From NCBI RefSeq assembly GCF_002379085.1, contig NZ_NBZW01000019.1:1-64000 (forward strand): DNA of 64,000 nt, read 5' to 3'. Origin of the DNA: Polaromonas sp. AET17H-212. Lineage in GTDB: Bacteria > Pseudomonadota > Gammaproteobacteria > Burkholderiales > Burkholderiaceae_C. A program made the position numbers and the translations under genes. This document shows, piece after piece, positions 1-9,243 of this stretch (within the stretch, counting starts at the first letter, position 1; every line of letters starts with the position of its first letter). The notes below the pieces were generated by a model that was not told the origin of the DNA, made no database searches, and worked only from the letters and a program-made list of their open reading frames with translations.

Positions 1-895
1 CGCCCACCCTGGCCAGCGCCCCGGTGCGGTTGAGCAGTTCAAGGCTGCGGGCAATCACACCTTCCGAACGCTTGCGGTTGGTGATCTCCCGAATCAGGCC
101 GGTCCGACGGCGTGCCTGCAAGCCCCCGCCTTCGCCTTCGATCCAGCCGAGCAGATGGATCCAGCGTTCAGCGCCGGAATCAGTGATCACCCGGAACTCG
201 GCATCAAGCGGCAATGCAGCCTGGACAGCTGCATCGCGCGCCGCTGCAAAAGCCTGGCGGTCACCGGGATGGATCAGCCGGAGCAGCCCCTCATAGGAAG
301 CGTCAAGCAGCGAACTCTGCACACCGAGCACCTCATGGGCTTCATCGCACCACCACATCAGGTTGGTATCAAGGTCGATCTGCCAGTAGCCGATGCGTGC
401 AAGCCGCTGCGCCACCTGCAGCCGGCGCTGGCTCTCGCGCAGGCGGGCGTCGTTGTCGGCTTGCTCGCGCTGAAGCCGGTCCAGCTCCGTGATGTCGCGA
501 ACAATGGTCGTGAACAGCTTGCCTTCGGGGGTATGCAGCACGGAGATCGAGGCGTCCAGGGGAAACTCCTCGCCACTGCGGCGCAGGCCATGGATGACCC
601 TGGGCACTCCCATGCGTCGGGAAGTCACGCCGGAGTTGCCATATCGCTCGACGTTCTGCGCATGACCCGCGCGAAAACGCTGGGGCATCAGCTTTTCGAG
701 GGGCTGCAGCAACACCTCTTGCCGCGACCAGCCGAATATATGCTCGGCCGCCAGGTTGTACATGACGATCCGCTGCTGCTCGTCCACGGTGATGATGGCG
801 TCCATGGCGGATTCCAGCACGCCCGCCAAAAGGGCCGCCGACCCGCCGGGGTTGCTGCCGCCGGGGTTGAGGCTGTCGATGGAAGAAGGTCGCAT
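1..895 (-). CDS. PAS-domain sensor protein, 3' part beyond window edge
   Basis: The reading frame is open from an ATG at 895 leftward to the window edge, giving 298 residues with no stop. Residues about 20-140 form a PAS domain (AMDAIITVDEQQRIVMYN, then IFGW), followed by a PAC-like stretch ending IVRDITELDRL. A second PAS/PAC unit covers about 150-275 (RIGYWQIDLD, MWWCDE, RLIHPGD, EFRV, RTGLIREIT). A third begins at the edge (LLNRTGALARVG). The protein aligns almost without gaps with the N-terminal half of the histidine kinase at 24840-26765, so it is a close paralogue. It is probably also a cytoplasmic sensor kinase, but the catalytic part is outside the window. It is divergent from nth. 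Confidence 0.85.
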   Translation of the reverse strand, partial: MRPSSIDSLNPGGSNPGGSAALLAGVLESAMDAIITVDEQQRIVMYNLAAEHIFGWSRQEVLLQPLEKLMPQRFRAGHAQNVERYGNSGVTSRRMGVPRVIHGLRRSGEEFPLDASISVLHTPEGKLFTTIVRDITELDRLQREQADNDARLRESQRRLQVAQRLARIGYWQIDLDTNLMWWCDEAHEVLGVQSSLLDASYEGLLRLIHPGDRQAFAAARDAAVQAALPLDAEFRVITDSGAERWIHLLGWIEGEGGGLQARRRTGLIREITNRKRSEGVIARSLELLNRTGALARVG

Positions 896-1104
896 GGCTC
901 TTTCTGGAAACAGGTCACACGCGGCCCGGACCGGACCGCGTCTCATAGCCTACCACTCGCCCACTCATTCATATGCATGCATAGTGTCGGGTCGGCGATC
1001 CGCGCCGGACTTGAGCAGCGTCAACATCTGGTTGGATCCGGGCGGCGGCGGGACCCGGCGCGGTCTGCCCTGCCCCCCCATTGACAAGCCATACACTGCA
1101 AGGC

Positions 1105-1746
1105 ATGAAAACTGCTGACATTGCCCCATTTTTTGCGACGCTGAAAGCCGCCAACCCGATGCCCGTGACCGAGCTCGAATACACCAGCGTGTTCGAGCTG
1201 CTGGTGGCCGTGCTGCTGAGCGCCCAGGCCACCGACGTGAGCGTGAACAAGGCCACGCGCAAGCTGTTCCCGGTGGCCAACACGCCGCAGAAAATTCTGG
1301 ACCTGGGCCAGGAAGGGCTGGAGGGCTATATCAAGACCATCGGGCTGTACCGCAGCAAGGCCAAACACTTGATGGAGACCTGCCGCATGCTGGTGGCGCA
1401 CCATGGCGGCCAGGTGCCGCGCAGCCGCGAGGCGCTGCAGGCCCTGCCCGGCGTCGGCCGCAAGACGGCCAACGTGGTGCTGAACTCCGCGTTTGGCGAG
1501 GCGACGATGGCGGTGGACACGCATATCTTCCGCCTGGGCAACCGCACCGGGCTGGCGCCGGGCAAGACGCCGCTGGAAGTGGAGCAAAAACTGCTCCAGC
1601 GCATTCCGCCCGAGTACCTGGTGGACGCGCACCACTGGCTGATCCTGCACGGGCGTTATGTGTGCCTGGCACGCAAGCCGCTGTGCTGGCAGTGCGCAGT
1701 AGCGCCGTACTGCGACTACACGCCGAAAACGCCGCAGCCGGGCTGA
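1105..1746 (+). CDS. nth: endonuclease III (DNA glycosylase/AP lyase)
   Basis: This is the base-excision repair enzyme that removes oxidised pyrimidines and cleaves the abasic site. The 213-residue protein has the helix-hairpin-helix LPGVGRKTANVVL with the catalytic Lys at about 120, and the catalytic Asp in VDTHIFR. The C-terminus carries the [4Fe-4S] ligands with spacing C-X6-C-X2-C-X5-C (CLARKPLCWQCAVAPYC). A TTG at 1081 would extend the frame by eight residues, but ATG 1105 (MKTADIAPFF) fits family length and is preferred. The gene converges on dctM and looks monocistronic. Length and motifs are all normal. Confidence 0.95.
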   Translation: MKTADIAPFFATLKAANPMPVTELEYTSVFELLVAVLLSAQATDVSVNKATRKLFPVANTPQKILDLGQEGLEGYIKTIGLYRSKAKHLMETCRMLVAHHGGQVPRSREALQALPGVGRKTANVVLNSAFGEATMAVDTHIFRLGNRTGLAPGKTPLEVEQKLLQRIPPEYLVDAHHWLILHGRYVCLARKPLCWQCAVAPYCDYTPKTPQPG

Positions 1747-1813
1747 GACGGGCTTGCCATTGCGGGCGCTTCGGTTCCGGGATGACTGATCCGGAAGAAT
1801 TACTCCTGTTTTG

Positions 1814-1850
1814 ATAGCTGCTGGCGCTTATTCCTTCTGGGCTGGAAGCC
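1814..1850 (+). repeat. dispersed 36-bp repeat, copy 1
   Basis: The core reads ATAGCTGCTGGCGCTT, nine variable bases, then GGGCTGGAAGCC. It matches copies at 38055 (inside cobU) and 7287 (opposite strand), with more divergent copies at 33422 and 20208. This copy lies between the convergent nth and dctM genes. Confidence 0.6.
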
Positions 1851-1872
1851 GATTTGGCATCCAATCTCCATG

Positions 1873-1902
1873 AAAAACGCCGCCCAGGGGGGGGGCGGCG
1901 CT
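1873..1902 (-). terminator. rho-independent terminator of dctM
   Basis: On the minus strand a GC-rich stem (GCCGCCC paired with GGGCGGC) is followed directly by a T run (GTTTTTC). It lies about 30 bases after the dctM stop and would end the long leftward itaconate-type operon. Confidence 0.75.
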
Positions 1903-1931
1903 TGTCGGTTCACCGGGAGGCCCGGCGCGGC

Positions 1932-3209
1932 TCAGAACAGCATGTTGGGCAGGAACATGGTGATGGCCGGCACGTAGGTGATGATCATCAGGAACAGCAG
2001 CAGCACCAGTGTCCACGGCAGGGCCGCGCGCGCCACGCCCAGAATCGACATCTTGGTGATTCCCGCCGTGACAAACAGGTTCAGCCCCACCGGCGGCGTC
2101 ACCATGCCTATCTCCAGGTTCACCACCATGATGATGCCCAGGTGAACGGGGTCTATGCCCAGCCGCGTGGCTATGGGAAACAGGATGGGCGCCATGATCA
2201 GGATGATGCCGGTGGGCTCCATGAACATGCCGGCGATCAACAGCAGGATGTTGACCACCACGAGGAACTGCCAGGCCGGCATGCCCCAGCCGATGATGGT
2301 TTCGGCAATGGTCTGTGGAATGCGTTCGGTCGTCAGCACATGCGCAAACAGCAGCGCATTGGCCACGATGAACATCAGCATGATGGTGACCTTGCCCGAA
2401 TCCAGCAGCACCTTGGGCACCTGTTTCATGCCGATGTCGCGGTAGACGAACACGGCAATGAAAAAGGCGTAGATCGCGGCCACGGCCGCGGCTTCGGTCG
2501 GCGTGAAGATGCCGCCGTAGATGCCGCCCAGGATGATGACGATCAGCAGCAGGCCCCAGAGCGAGTCGCGGCCGGCCTTCAGGATCTCGCCCAGGGGCGC
2601 GCGCGGCTGGCGCGGCAGGTCGAGCATGCGGGCACGCACGTAGATGGCCAGCATGAGCATCAGGCCGAGCATGATGCCCGGTATGACGCCGGCCATGAAA
2701 AGCTTGCCGACCGAGGTCTCGGTGGCGGCGCCGTACACCACCATCACGATGGACGGCGGAATCAGGATGCCGAGTGTGCCGGCGTTGCAGATGACCCCGG
2801 CCGCAAAATTCTGCGGGTAGCCGGCCTTCACCATGCCGGCAATCACGATGGCCCCCACCGCAACCACCGTGGCGGGTGATGAGCCCGACACCGCCGCGAA
2901 CAACATGCAGGCCAGCACCGACGCCATGGCCAGGCCGCCCCGAAAGTGCCCGATACAGGCGTTGGCAAACCGGATCATGCGGCGCGCCACACCTCCGGTC
3001 GTCATGAAGTTGCCGCCGAGAATGAAAAACGGAATGGCCAGCAAGGTGTAGAGCTCGGAGGTCTCGAAGAGCTTGAGCGTCAGCGAGGCCAGCGAGTCCT
3101 GGGCAAACACCAGGATGGTCAGGATGGACGACAGGCCAAGCGCCACCGCAATCGGCATGCCCAGCGTCATGAAGACCAGCAGCAAAATGAACAGGACAGC
3201 GATGGTCAT
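1932..3209 (-). CDS. dctM: TRAP transporter large permease subunit
   Basis: This is the 12-helix ion-coupled permease of a TRAP dicarboxylate transporter in the inner membrane. The 425 residues are hydrophobic throughout, and the family signatures are clear: an N-terminal MTIAVLFILLLVFMTLGMPIA, GGVARRMIRFANACIGH, and repeated PPS/TPTEAAA motifs (FTPTEAAAVAAIYAFF). Length is standard for DctM. The start overlaps the dctQ stop by four bases, so the two are translationally coupled. Its place at the end of the ich-acd-ict-prpD-ccl operon suggests that it imports itaconate or a related C5/C4 dicarboxylate; the substrate is inferred. Confidence 0.93.
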   Translation of the reverse strand: MTIAVLFILLLVFMTLGMPIAVALGLSSILTILVFAQDSLASLTLKLFETSELYTLLAIPFFILGGNFMTTGGVARRMIRFANACIGHFRGGLAMASVLACMLFAAVSGSSPATVVAVGAIVIAGMVKAGYPQNFAAGVICNAGTLGILIPPSIVMVVYGAATETSVGKLFMAGVIPGIMLGLMLMLAIYVRARMLDLPRQPRAPLGEILKAGRDSLWGLLLIVIILGGIYGGIFTPTEAAAVAAIYAFFIAVFVYRDIGMKQVPKVLLDSGKVTIMLMFIVANALLFAHVLTTERIPQTIAETIIGWGMPAWQFLVVVNILLLIAGMFMEPTGIILIMAPILFPIATRLGIDPVHLGIIMVVNLEIGMVTPPVGLNLFVTAGITKMSILGVARAALPWTLVLLLFLMIITYVPAITMFLPNMLF

Positions 3210-3742
3210 GAACGCACCTCGCCGGTGGCCGGCTCTTCCTTGAGCTTGAGCGCGTCTTCGGCCTCGTCACCGAGCAGGTGGGCCTCCTGGCCGCTGGCCA
3301 GCCGCCACAACACCTGCGCAAAACGGAACGCCAGCAGCAGGAAACCCAGCGGCAGGATGATGCGCGGCATCCAGGTCTGGATGGGAATGTCCTGCATCAG
3401 GATGCCGACGCTGTAAATTTTGTATACATACTGGTAACTTCCGAAAGCAACGATCAGGGCGTATACGATGCACAGCGAGGCGGCGACCGACTCCACCACG
3501 CGGGCCGGGCGGTTGCCCAGCAGCTTGACCGCGGCATCGACGCCGATATGCGCGCCGACGCGCACACCGTAGGACATGCCCACAAAAATCAGCCACGCAA
3601 ACATGACGCCGGTGAGCTCCAGCGCCCAGACAAAGCTGTAGTTGAAAACATAACGCGCAATCACCTGCATAAAGGTGACCAGCGTCATCGCCGCCATCAG
3701 GAAGGTGATCAGACCTTCCTCCAAATGTTCTAGCCAACGCAT
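3206..3742 (-). CDS. dctQ: TRAP transporter small permease subunit
   Basis: The protein has 178 residues with four predicted membrane segments (roughly 10-30, 45-65, 85-105 and 130-150). The family motif QVIARYVFN follows the first segment, then the WALELTGVMFAWLIFVG helix. The C-terminal tail is charged and cytoplasmic (EDALKLKEEPATGEVRS). It bridges DctP and DctM in the TRAP complex. The stop overlaps the dctM start by four bases, while a strong hairpin separates it from dctP upstream. Confidence 0.92.
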   Translation of the reverse strand: MRWLEHLEEGLITFLMAAMTLVTFMQVIARYVFNYSFVWALELTGVMFAWLIFVGMSYGVRVGAHIGVDAAVKLLGNRPARVVESVAASLCIVYALIVAFGSYQYVYKIYSVGILMQDIPIQTWMPRIILPLGFLLLAFRFAQVLWRLASGQEAHLLGDEAEDALKLKEEPATGEVRS

Positions 3743-3750
3743 AGATGTAC

Positions 3751-3775
3751 AAAGGGCCCGCCAGGCGGGCCCTTT
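3751..3775 (-). terminator. intra-operon hairpin between dctP and dctQ
   Basis: This is a perfect inverted repeat: AAAGGGCCCGCC, one central base, then GGCGGGCCCTTT. It sits between the dctP stop (3784) and the dctQ start (3742). The T-tract after it on the minus strand is short (TTTGT), so partial termination or 3'-end stabilisation of dctP mRNA is more likely than a full stop. Either would leave more binding protein than permease. Confidence 0.7.
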
Positions 3776-3783
3776 CCTTGTGG

Positions 3784-4806
<1,023 letters not shown>

Positions 4807-5015
4807 TTAAAAAAAGGTGCGGATTGGGCATCCGTCTGAATGGAAATATAGGCTTGTCAGCGCCTGATCAATCTACGTACAAACCGATGCCTGGCATGGT
4901 GTTGCAGCAGCGTGGTTTAGTGTCTCCCGCCTGGGGAATGCCCCGTGCCGCCGCTCGGAGGTACAGCATGCATCTTGCGGCGGGTGGCTCCGGAAAACAT
5001 TCGGACAAACCCTTC

Positions 5016-5897
5016 TCACGCATGGTGCGGCCCGCCCTGCCCATGATCGGCTCGGGCCAGCGTGCGCCGCGCGAGCAACAACACCGGTGTGTCCACCATG
5101 CGGCCGTCAAGGCTGACCACACCACCGCTGGCGGCCTTGCTGGCAGCGAGCACACGACGCGCCCAGTCGATCTCGGCCGGGCTGGGGCTGAACGCAGCAT
5201 TGACCGCTGCCACCTGCGAGGGATGAATACACAGCTTGGCGCCGAAGCCGCCGCTGCGGCTGCGCAACACGTCGCGCGCCAGCTGCGCGGCATCCTGCAG
5301 GTCCGCCGTCACGCCGTCGATCGGCGAAGCGAGTTGCGCGCGGCGCGAAGCCAGCAGCAGCGCCAGCCGCACCGCTGTCAGCTCGGCTTCGTCGGGTCCG
5401 CAAGCCAGGCCGGCATCGGCCTGGAAGTCGAGGTTGCCAAAGGCCAACCGCAGCACCTGGGGACAACGCGCCAGTGTGTCGGCCGCATCAAGGCCAGCGA
5501 CCGATTCAATCAGCGGCACCAGCACGCATGCAGGGCCCAGCACCGCCGCCACATGCGAGAGCTGAGCCGCATGTTCGGCCTTGGCCAGTACCACGCCGGC
5601 TACACCCAACCCAACCAGCCCGCCCAGCAGGTTCAGGTCATCGCCATGCCAGGGCGTGTTGCCCGCATTCACACGCACCAGCACGCGTGCGCGCCCGGCC
5701 GCGGCCAGGCCCGGCCAGGCCTGCGCCAGCAGTTGCCGCGCCTGCGCCTTCTCGCCAGGGGCGACCGCGTCCTCGAGGTCGATGATGACGGCGTCGGCGC
5801 CCGAGGCCAGCGCCTTGGCAAATCGCTCGGGCCGCGTGGCGGGCACGAACAGGAAGGAGCGGGCCAGCGCCAGCGGCTGGCCGGCGGACCCGCTCAT
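5016..5897 (-). CDS. ccl: CitE/HpcH-type acyl-CoA lyase, probable (S)-citramalyl-CoA lyase
   Basis: The HpcH/HpaI aldolase-citrate lyase beta fold is clear. Motifs are RSFLFVPATRPERFAKAL, the metal-site DLEDAV, RVN, the conserved Glu in PLIESVAG, GNLDFQAD, SPIDGV and a C-terminal LCIHPSQV. Length is 293 residues. The ATG at 5897 overlaps the upstream stop (ATGA), so the longer frame from 5948 is not used. Family members split citramalyl-CoA, malyl-CoA or related 3-hydroxyacyl-CoAs to pyruvate or glyoxylate plus acetyl-CoA. Neighbouring CoA transferase and MaoC hydratase genes favour citramalyl-CoA cleavage in itaconate degradation. Confidence 0.78.
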   Translation of the reverse strand: MSGSAGQPLALARSFLFVPATRPERFAKALASGADAVIIDLEDAVAPGEKAQARQLLAQAWPGLAAAGRARVLVRVNAGNTPWHGDDLNLLGGLVGLGVAGVVLAKAEHAAQLSHVAAVLGPACVLVPLIESVAGLDAADTLARCPQVLRLAFGNLDFQADAGLACGPDEAELTAVRLALLLASRRAQLASPIDGVTADLQDAAQLARDVLRSRSGGFGAKLCIHPSQVAAVNAAFSPSPAEIDWARRVLAASKAASGGVVSLDGRMVDTPVLLLARRTLARADHGQGGPHHA

Positions 5898-7258
5898 GCC
5901 TTGCCCTCCAGCAGCAGGCCCACGCGCGGCCATGACGCGACCTGCCACAGGGCATCGACGGCTGCCTGCATCTCGCCCGGGGTGGCGCCGCCGCTGAAGG
6001 CGGCCAGGCGCAGGGCCTTGGCGGTAATCTCGTCGCGGCTCAGGGTGTTGCCCGGGTCGCCCTTGGGTTCGTCCACGCGGCCCTGCAGCACGCGGCCATC
6101 CAGCGTGGTGACGGTGACCTTGCCAATCCAGCGCTGCGGATAGGCGGCATCCACCTCGGCATCGAGCACCATCGTGACCCGGTCACGCAGGGCCGTGGTG
6201 GCGTCTTCGCGGAAATGTTGATCGAACTCGACCAGGCCGGCGTGGCCGAACCGCGCCACCAGCGCCAGCACCGTGCCCATGGAGAACTTGCTCTGGTGCA
6301 CCGTGGCCGGGTTCACAACCGGACCCAGCACGTCGATGGCGCCCTGGTGCACATGGGTGACCACACTGGCGATGTCGGCCGGGGCCAGCTGATGGGCCTG
6401 CATGACCTGCAGCAGGGCGTCGGCCGCCGGGTGGGTGTGGCGGCAGGACGCGTGGTACTTGAACGAGGTCTCGGCCGTGGCCCAGCGCGTGCCCAAGCCG
6501 TCGATCAATTTGGCCGGATCGGCGTCGCTGGACATGCCGGCGGCCATGCCTTGCGGGCCTTCGAGAATCTGCGCCGCGCCGGTGAAACCCTCCTGCGCCA
6601 GGCAGGCCGACATCAGGCCGGCGGCGGCGGCGTGCGCGGTGTGCAGTTGCTTGGAGTCGGCGGCCGTGCGCAAAAACTCCCAGAGCCCGGCCGACTGCGT
6701 GCCGGCCGAACCGAAGGCGTGCTGCATCTGCGCCGCGCTCAGGCCCAGCAGGCTGCCTGCCGTGGCTGCCGCCGCCAGCGTGCCGGCGGTGCCGGTGGTG
6801 TGGAACACCTTGTAGTGCGAGCGGCCCAGAAACTCGCCGACCCGGATGCCGACCTCGTAACCGGCAACAGCGGCGGTGAGCATCTGCCTGCCGCTGCTGC
6901 CCAGCGTCTGCGCCATCGCCAGCGCCACCGGAAACACCACCGTGGCGGGGTGGAACACCGAGCCGTTGTGCACGTCGTCCTGCTCGGCGACATGCGAGGC
7001 GGCCGCGTTAGCCATGGCGGCAAAGTAGGCGCTGGTCCGGCTGCGGTTGATCAGCACTTCGGCCACGCCGCCCGCCGGCCCCATGCTGGCGGCGAAACGC
7101 GTGATGGTCTCGACCGGGCGCGCGCCCTTGCCTGCAATCGCCGAGCCGAACCAGTCGACCAGCAGGTCTTCCGCCTTGCGCACGACGGATGCGGGAATGG
7201 CCTCGAAGCTCAGGCCAGCGGCGAAGGCGGCGAGTTGGGCGGTGGGGGTGTTGCTCAT
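5894..7258 (-). CDS. MmgE/PrpD family protein
   Basis: The protein has 454 residues and resembles 2-methylcitrate dehydratase and cis-aconitate decarboxylase relatives. Recognisable features are the helical N-terminus (LVDWFGSAIAGKGARPVE), NAAASHVAEQDDVHNGSVFHPATVVFPVALA, AFGSAGTQSAGLWEFL, KYHASCRHTHPAADALL and RVDEPKGDPGNTLSRDEI. It probably dehydrates, isomerises or decarboxylates a tricarboxylic or C5 dicarboxylic acid. A PrpD-family gene of undefined role also occurs in the pseudomonad itaconate locus, which supports the context but not an exact reaction. Its stop overlaps the lyase start by four bases. Confidence 0.85.
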   Translation of the reverse strand: MSNTPTAQLAAFAAGLSFEAIPASVVRKAEDLLVDWFGSAIAGKGARPVETITRFAASMGPAGGVAEVLINRSRTSAYFAAMANAAASHVAEQDDVHNGSVFHPATVVFPVALAMAQTLGSSGRQMLTAAVAGYEVGIRVGEFLGRSHYKVFHTTGTAGTLAAAATAGSLLGLSAAQMQHAFGSAGTQSAGLWEFLRTAADSKQLHTAHAAAAGLMSACLAQEGFTGAAQILEGPQGMAAGMSSDADPAKLIDGLGTRWATAETSFKYHASCRHTHPAADALLQVMQAHQLAPADIASVVTHVHQGAIDVLGPVVNPATVHQSKFSMGTVLALVARFGHAGLVEFDQHFREDATTALRDRVTMVLDAEVDAAYPQRWIGKVTVTTLDGRVLQGRVDEPKGDPGNTLSRDEITAKALRLAAFSGGATPGEMQAAVDALWQVASWPRVGLLLEGKA

Positions 7259-7286
7259 GGTGAATCCGTATCTTTAAATAAAATCA

Positions 7287-7322
7287 GGCGCCAGCCCTTG
7301 TTGAACCTGCGCCGACAGCTAT
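7287..7322 (-). repeat. dispersed 36-bp repeat, copy 2
   Basis: Read on the minus strand it begins ATAGCTGTCGGCGC and ends GGGCTGGCGCC, matching the family core at 1814 and 38055. It fills most of the 67-base gap between the CoA-transferase stop and the PrpD start inside an operon. Confidence 0.55.
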
Positions 7323-7325
7323 CAA

Positions 7326-8516
7326 TTAAATAGCATCCGTCTGCTGCAGCGCGGCAATGGCGTCATCGCCCTGCCCCAGTTCCCGCAGGATGGCGCGGGT
7401 GTGCTGGCCGACGGCGGGGATGGGGTCCATGCGGTAGTCAAAGCTGCTGATGCGGCCCGGCGGCAGCAGCGCGGGAATCTCACCCACCGGCGAAGCCACC
7501 TGGCGCCAGCGGTCCCGCGCCTTGAGCTGCGGATGCGCCCAGAGCTCGGCCATGCTGTTCATGCGGGCGTTGGCAATCTGCGCCTCGTCGAGCCGGGTGG
7601 TCACCTCGGCGGTGCTCATGCCGGCAAACGCGGTGAGGATGATGGCCTTGAGCGCCTCGCGGTGTTCGTTGCGCCGCGCGTTGCTGTCAAACCGCGCATC
7701 GGTCGCCAGCCCGGGCTGCTGCAACACGAGCTTGCAGAAAATCACCCATTCGCGTTCATTCTGCAGCCCGAGCATGACGGTGCCGCCGTCACCGGCCGCA
7801 AACGGGCCGTAGGGATAAATCGTCGCGTGGGATGCCGCGCTGCGCGGCGGCGGCGTGGCACCACCGTAGGCGTAATACATGGGGTAGCCCATCCACTCGG
7901 CCAGCGACTCGAGCATGGACACGTCGATGTGCGAGCCCTGGCCGGTCTTGCCGCGTTGCAGCAGCGCGGCCAGGATGCTGCTGTAGGCATACATGCCGGC
8001 GGCAATGTCGGCCACCGAGTTGCCCGCCTTGCAGGGCTCGTCGGGCGTGCCGGTCACCGACAGGAAACCGGCCTCGCTCTGGATCAGCAGATCGTAGGCT
8101 TTCTTGTCGCGGTAGGGGCCGTCGTCGCCATAACCCGAAATGTCGCAGACGATCAGTTTCGGGTTGGCCGCATGCAGCTCCTCAAAACCCAGGCCCATGC
8201 GCGCGGCCGCACCCGGCGCGAGGTTTTGCACCAGCACGTCGGCGGTTTCCAGCAGTTGACTGAGCACGGCCAGTGCACCGGCTTGCTTCAAGTCCAGCGT
8301 CAGACTCTCCTTGGAGCGATTCACCCAGACAAAGTGCGAAGCCATGCCGTCGACCCGCTGGTCGTAAGCGCGCGCAAAGTCGCCGACGCCGGGACGTTCG
8401 ACCTTGATCACGCGGGCGCCGAGGTCGGCGAGCTGGCGGGTGCAGAACGGCGCGGCGATCGCGTGTTCGAGGGAGATGACGGTGATGCCGTCGAGAGGTC
8501 TTGTTTGTTGAGTCAT
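7326..8516 (-). CDS. ict: CaiB/BaiF family III CoA transferase, probable itaconate CoA-transferase
   Basis: The 396 residues open with the family start [37 protein letters not shown]. The CoA-binding VWVNRSKESLTLDLK, DVLVQNLAPGAAARMGLG and CDISGYGDDGPYRDKKAYDLLIQSEAG follow. The Asp expected to form the acyl-enzyme anhydride lies in the NSVADIAAGMYAYS stretch. ATG 8516 follows a GAGGGG ribosome site; the longer frame to 8609 enters the palindromic repeat and is not used. Co-location with a CitE-type lyase, a MaoC hydratase and a TRAP carrier suggests that it activates itaconate (or mesaconate) with succinyl-CoA. The substrate is inferred from context. Confidence 0.8.
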   Translation of the reverse strand: MTQQTRPLDGITVISLEHAIAAPFCTRQLADLGARVIKVERPGVGDFARAYDQRVDGMASHFVWVNRSKESLTLDLKQAGALAVLSQLLETADVLVQNLAPGAAARMGLGFEELHAANPKLIVCDISGYGDDGPYRDKKAYDLLIQSEAGFLSVTGTPDEPCKAGNSVADIAAGMYAYSSILAALLQRGKTGQGSHIDVSMLESLAEWMGYPMYYAYGGATPPPRSAASHATIYPYGPFAAGDGGTVMLGLQNEREWVIFCKLVLQQPGLATDARFDSNARRNEHREALKAIILTAFAGMSTAEVTTRLDEAQIANARMNSMAELWAHPQLKARDRWRQVASPVGEIPALLPPGRISSFDYRMDPIPAVGQHTRAILRELGQGDDAIAALQQTDAI

Positions 8517-9243
8517 GGGTGTCCCCTCGAACCCCGGCTCGTTACAGCCGCGGCATTGATTTTGAAAGCATTCGGTTTGCGAGGCATGCCGGGGGTTGCC
8601 CGGCGGCAAGTAACTTTCTTTTGCGTCGCCAAAAGAAAGTCACCAAAGAAAAGGCGACCCGATGGTCCGGGTCCCCTGCGCTGCGCTGCGGGGCAACCTG
8701 CGGTGCTCGCCGAAAACGGGGTCGAGCTCGAACTCGCTACGCTCAGACAATCGCTCGCCCTGATCCGTTTTCGGCTGCGCTCCTCGGCCCGGCCCGACGG
8801 GTGGGGGAAGAAAAATCCAATGCTGGTACGGGGAGGCGAGCCCGCTCCCGATCCCACCTCCCTTCTGGCTGCGCCGAGGAGCGGAGGTCCAGACGGATCA
8901 GGATGGGCGATTGTCTGAGCCGAAGGCGAGTTCGAGCCCGGCCCCGGCTGGACCGAGCACCGCAGGTTGCCCCCGTAGCGCAAGCGAAGGGGGACGCAGA
9001 CAGCAGGGTCGCCTTTTCTTTTGCTTACTTTTCTTTTGGCGACGCAAAAGAAAAGTGAGTTGCCGCCGGGCAACCCCCGGCCTGTTGGCACACCCCCAAC
9101 GCAGGACGGAAAGACGGCTTCGACAAGCTCCGCCCGAACGGTGATTGAACGCAGACTTGGCAGAGCCTCGCCCGACGGGGCGAGACCCGCCTTGCTGGCG
9201 AACAACGACGCTGGAGAAGACTTCATGACTGCAGTCCGGCAGT
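8517..9243. other. gene-free gap inside the operon, filled by a large palindrome
   Basis: No convincing gene occurs here. Long frames on both strands follow repeat symmetry rather than coding signals. The gap contains the 492-bp inverted repeat described separately and, at about 9118-9143, half of a REP-like sequence (TTCGACAAGCTCCGCCCGA). It lies between acyl-CoA dehydrogenase and CoA-transferase genes that otherwise look co-transcribed. Confidence 0.7.
8589..9080. repeat. 492-bp imperfect palindromic element
   Basis: The left arm (about 8589-8788) and right arm (about 8873-9080) are inverted copies around a loop of about 85 bases. Outer ends are CCGGGGGTTGCCCGGCGGC and GCCGCCGGGCAACCCCCGG. 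Further in, CTTTTGCGTCGCCAAAAG, CAACCTGCGGTGCTCG, CAGACAATCGC and CTCCTCGGC each recur inverted in matching order. I see no transposase and no target-site duplication. From memory, similar sequences recur in many Burkholderiales genomes and give spurious protein calls with FLLRRQKK-like stretches. Confidence 0.8.

Noticed and set aside
1081..1104. TTG start and TTGACA -35-like hexamer just before nth
   Set aside because: TTGACA is too close to the ATG to serve as a promoter for it, and the extra eight residues are not needed by the family; ATG 1105 is the better start.
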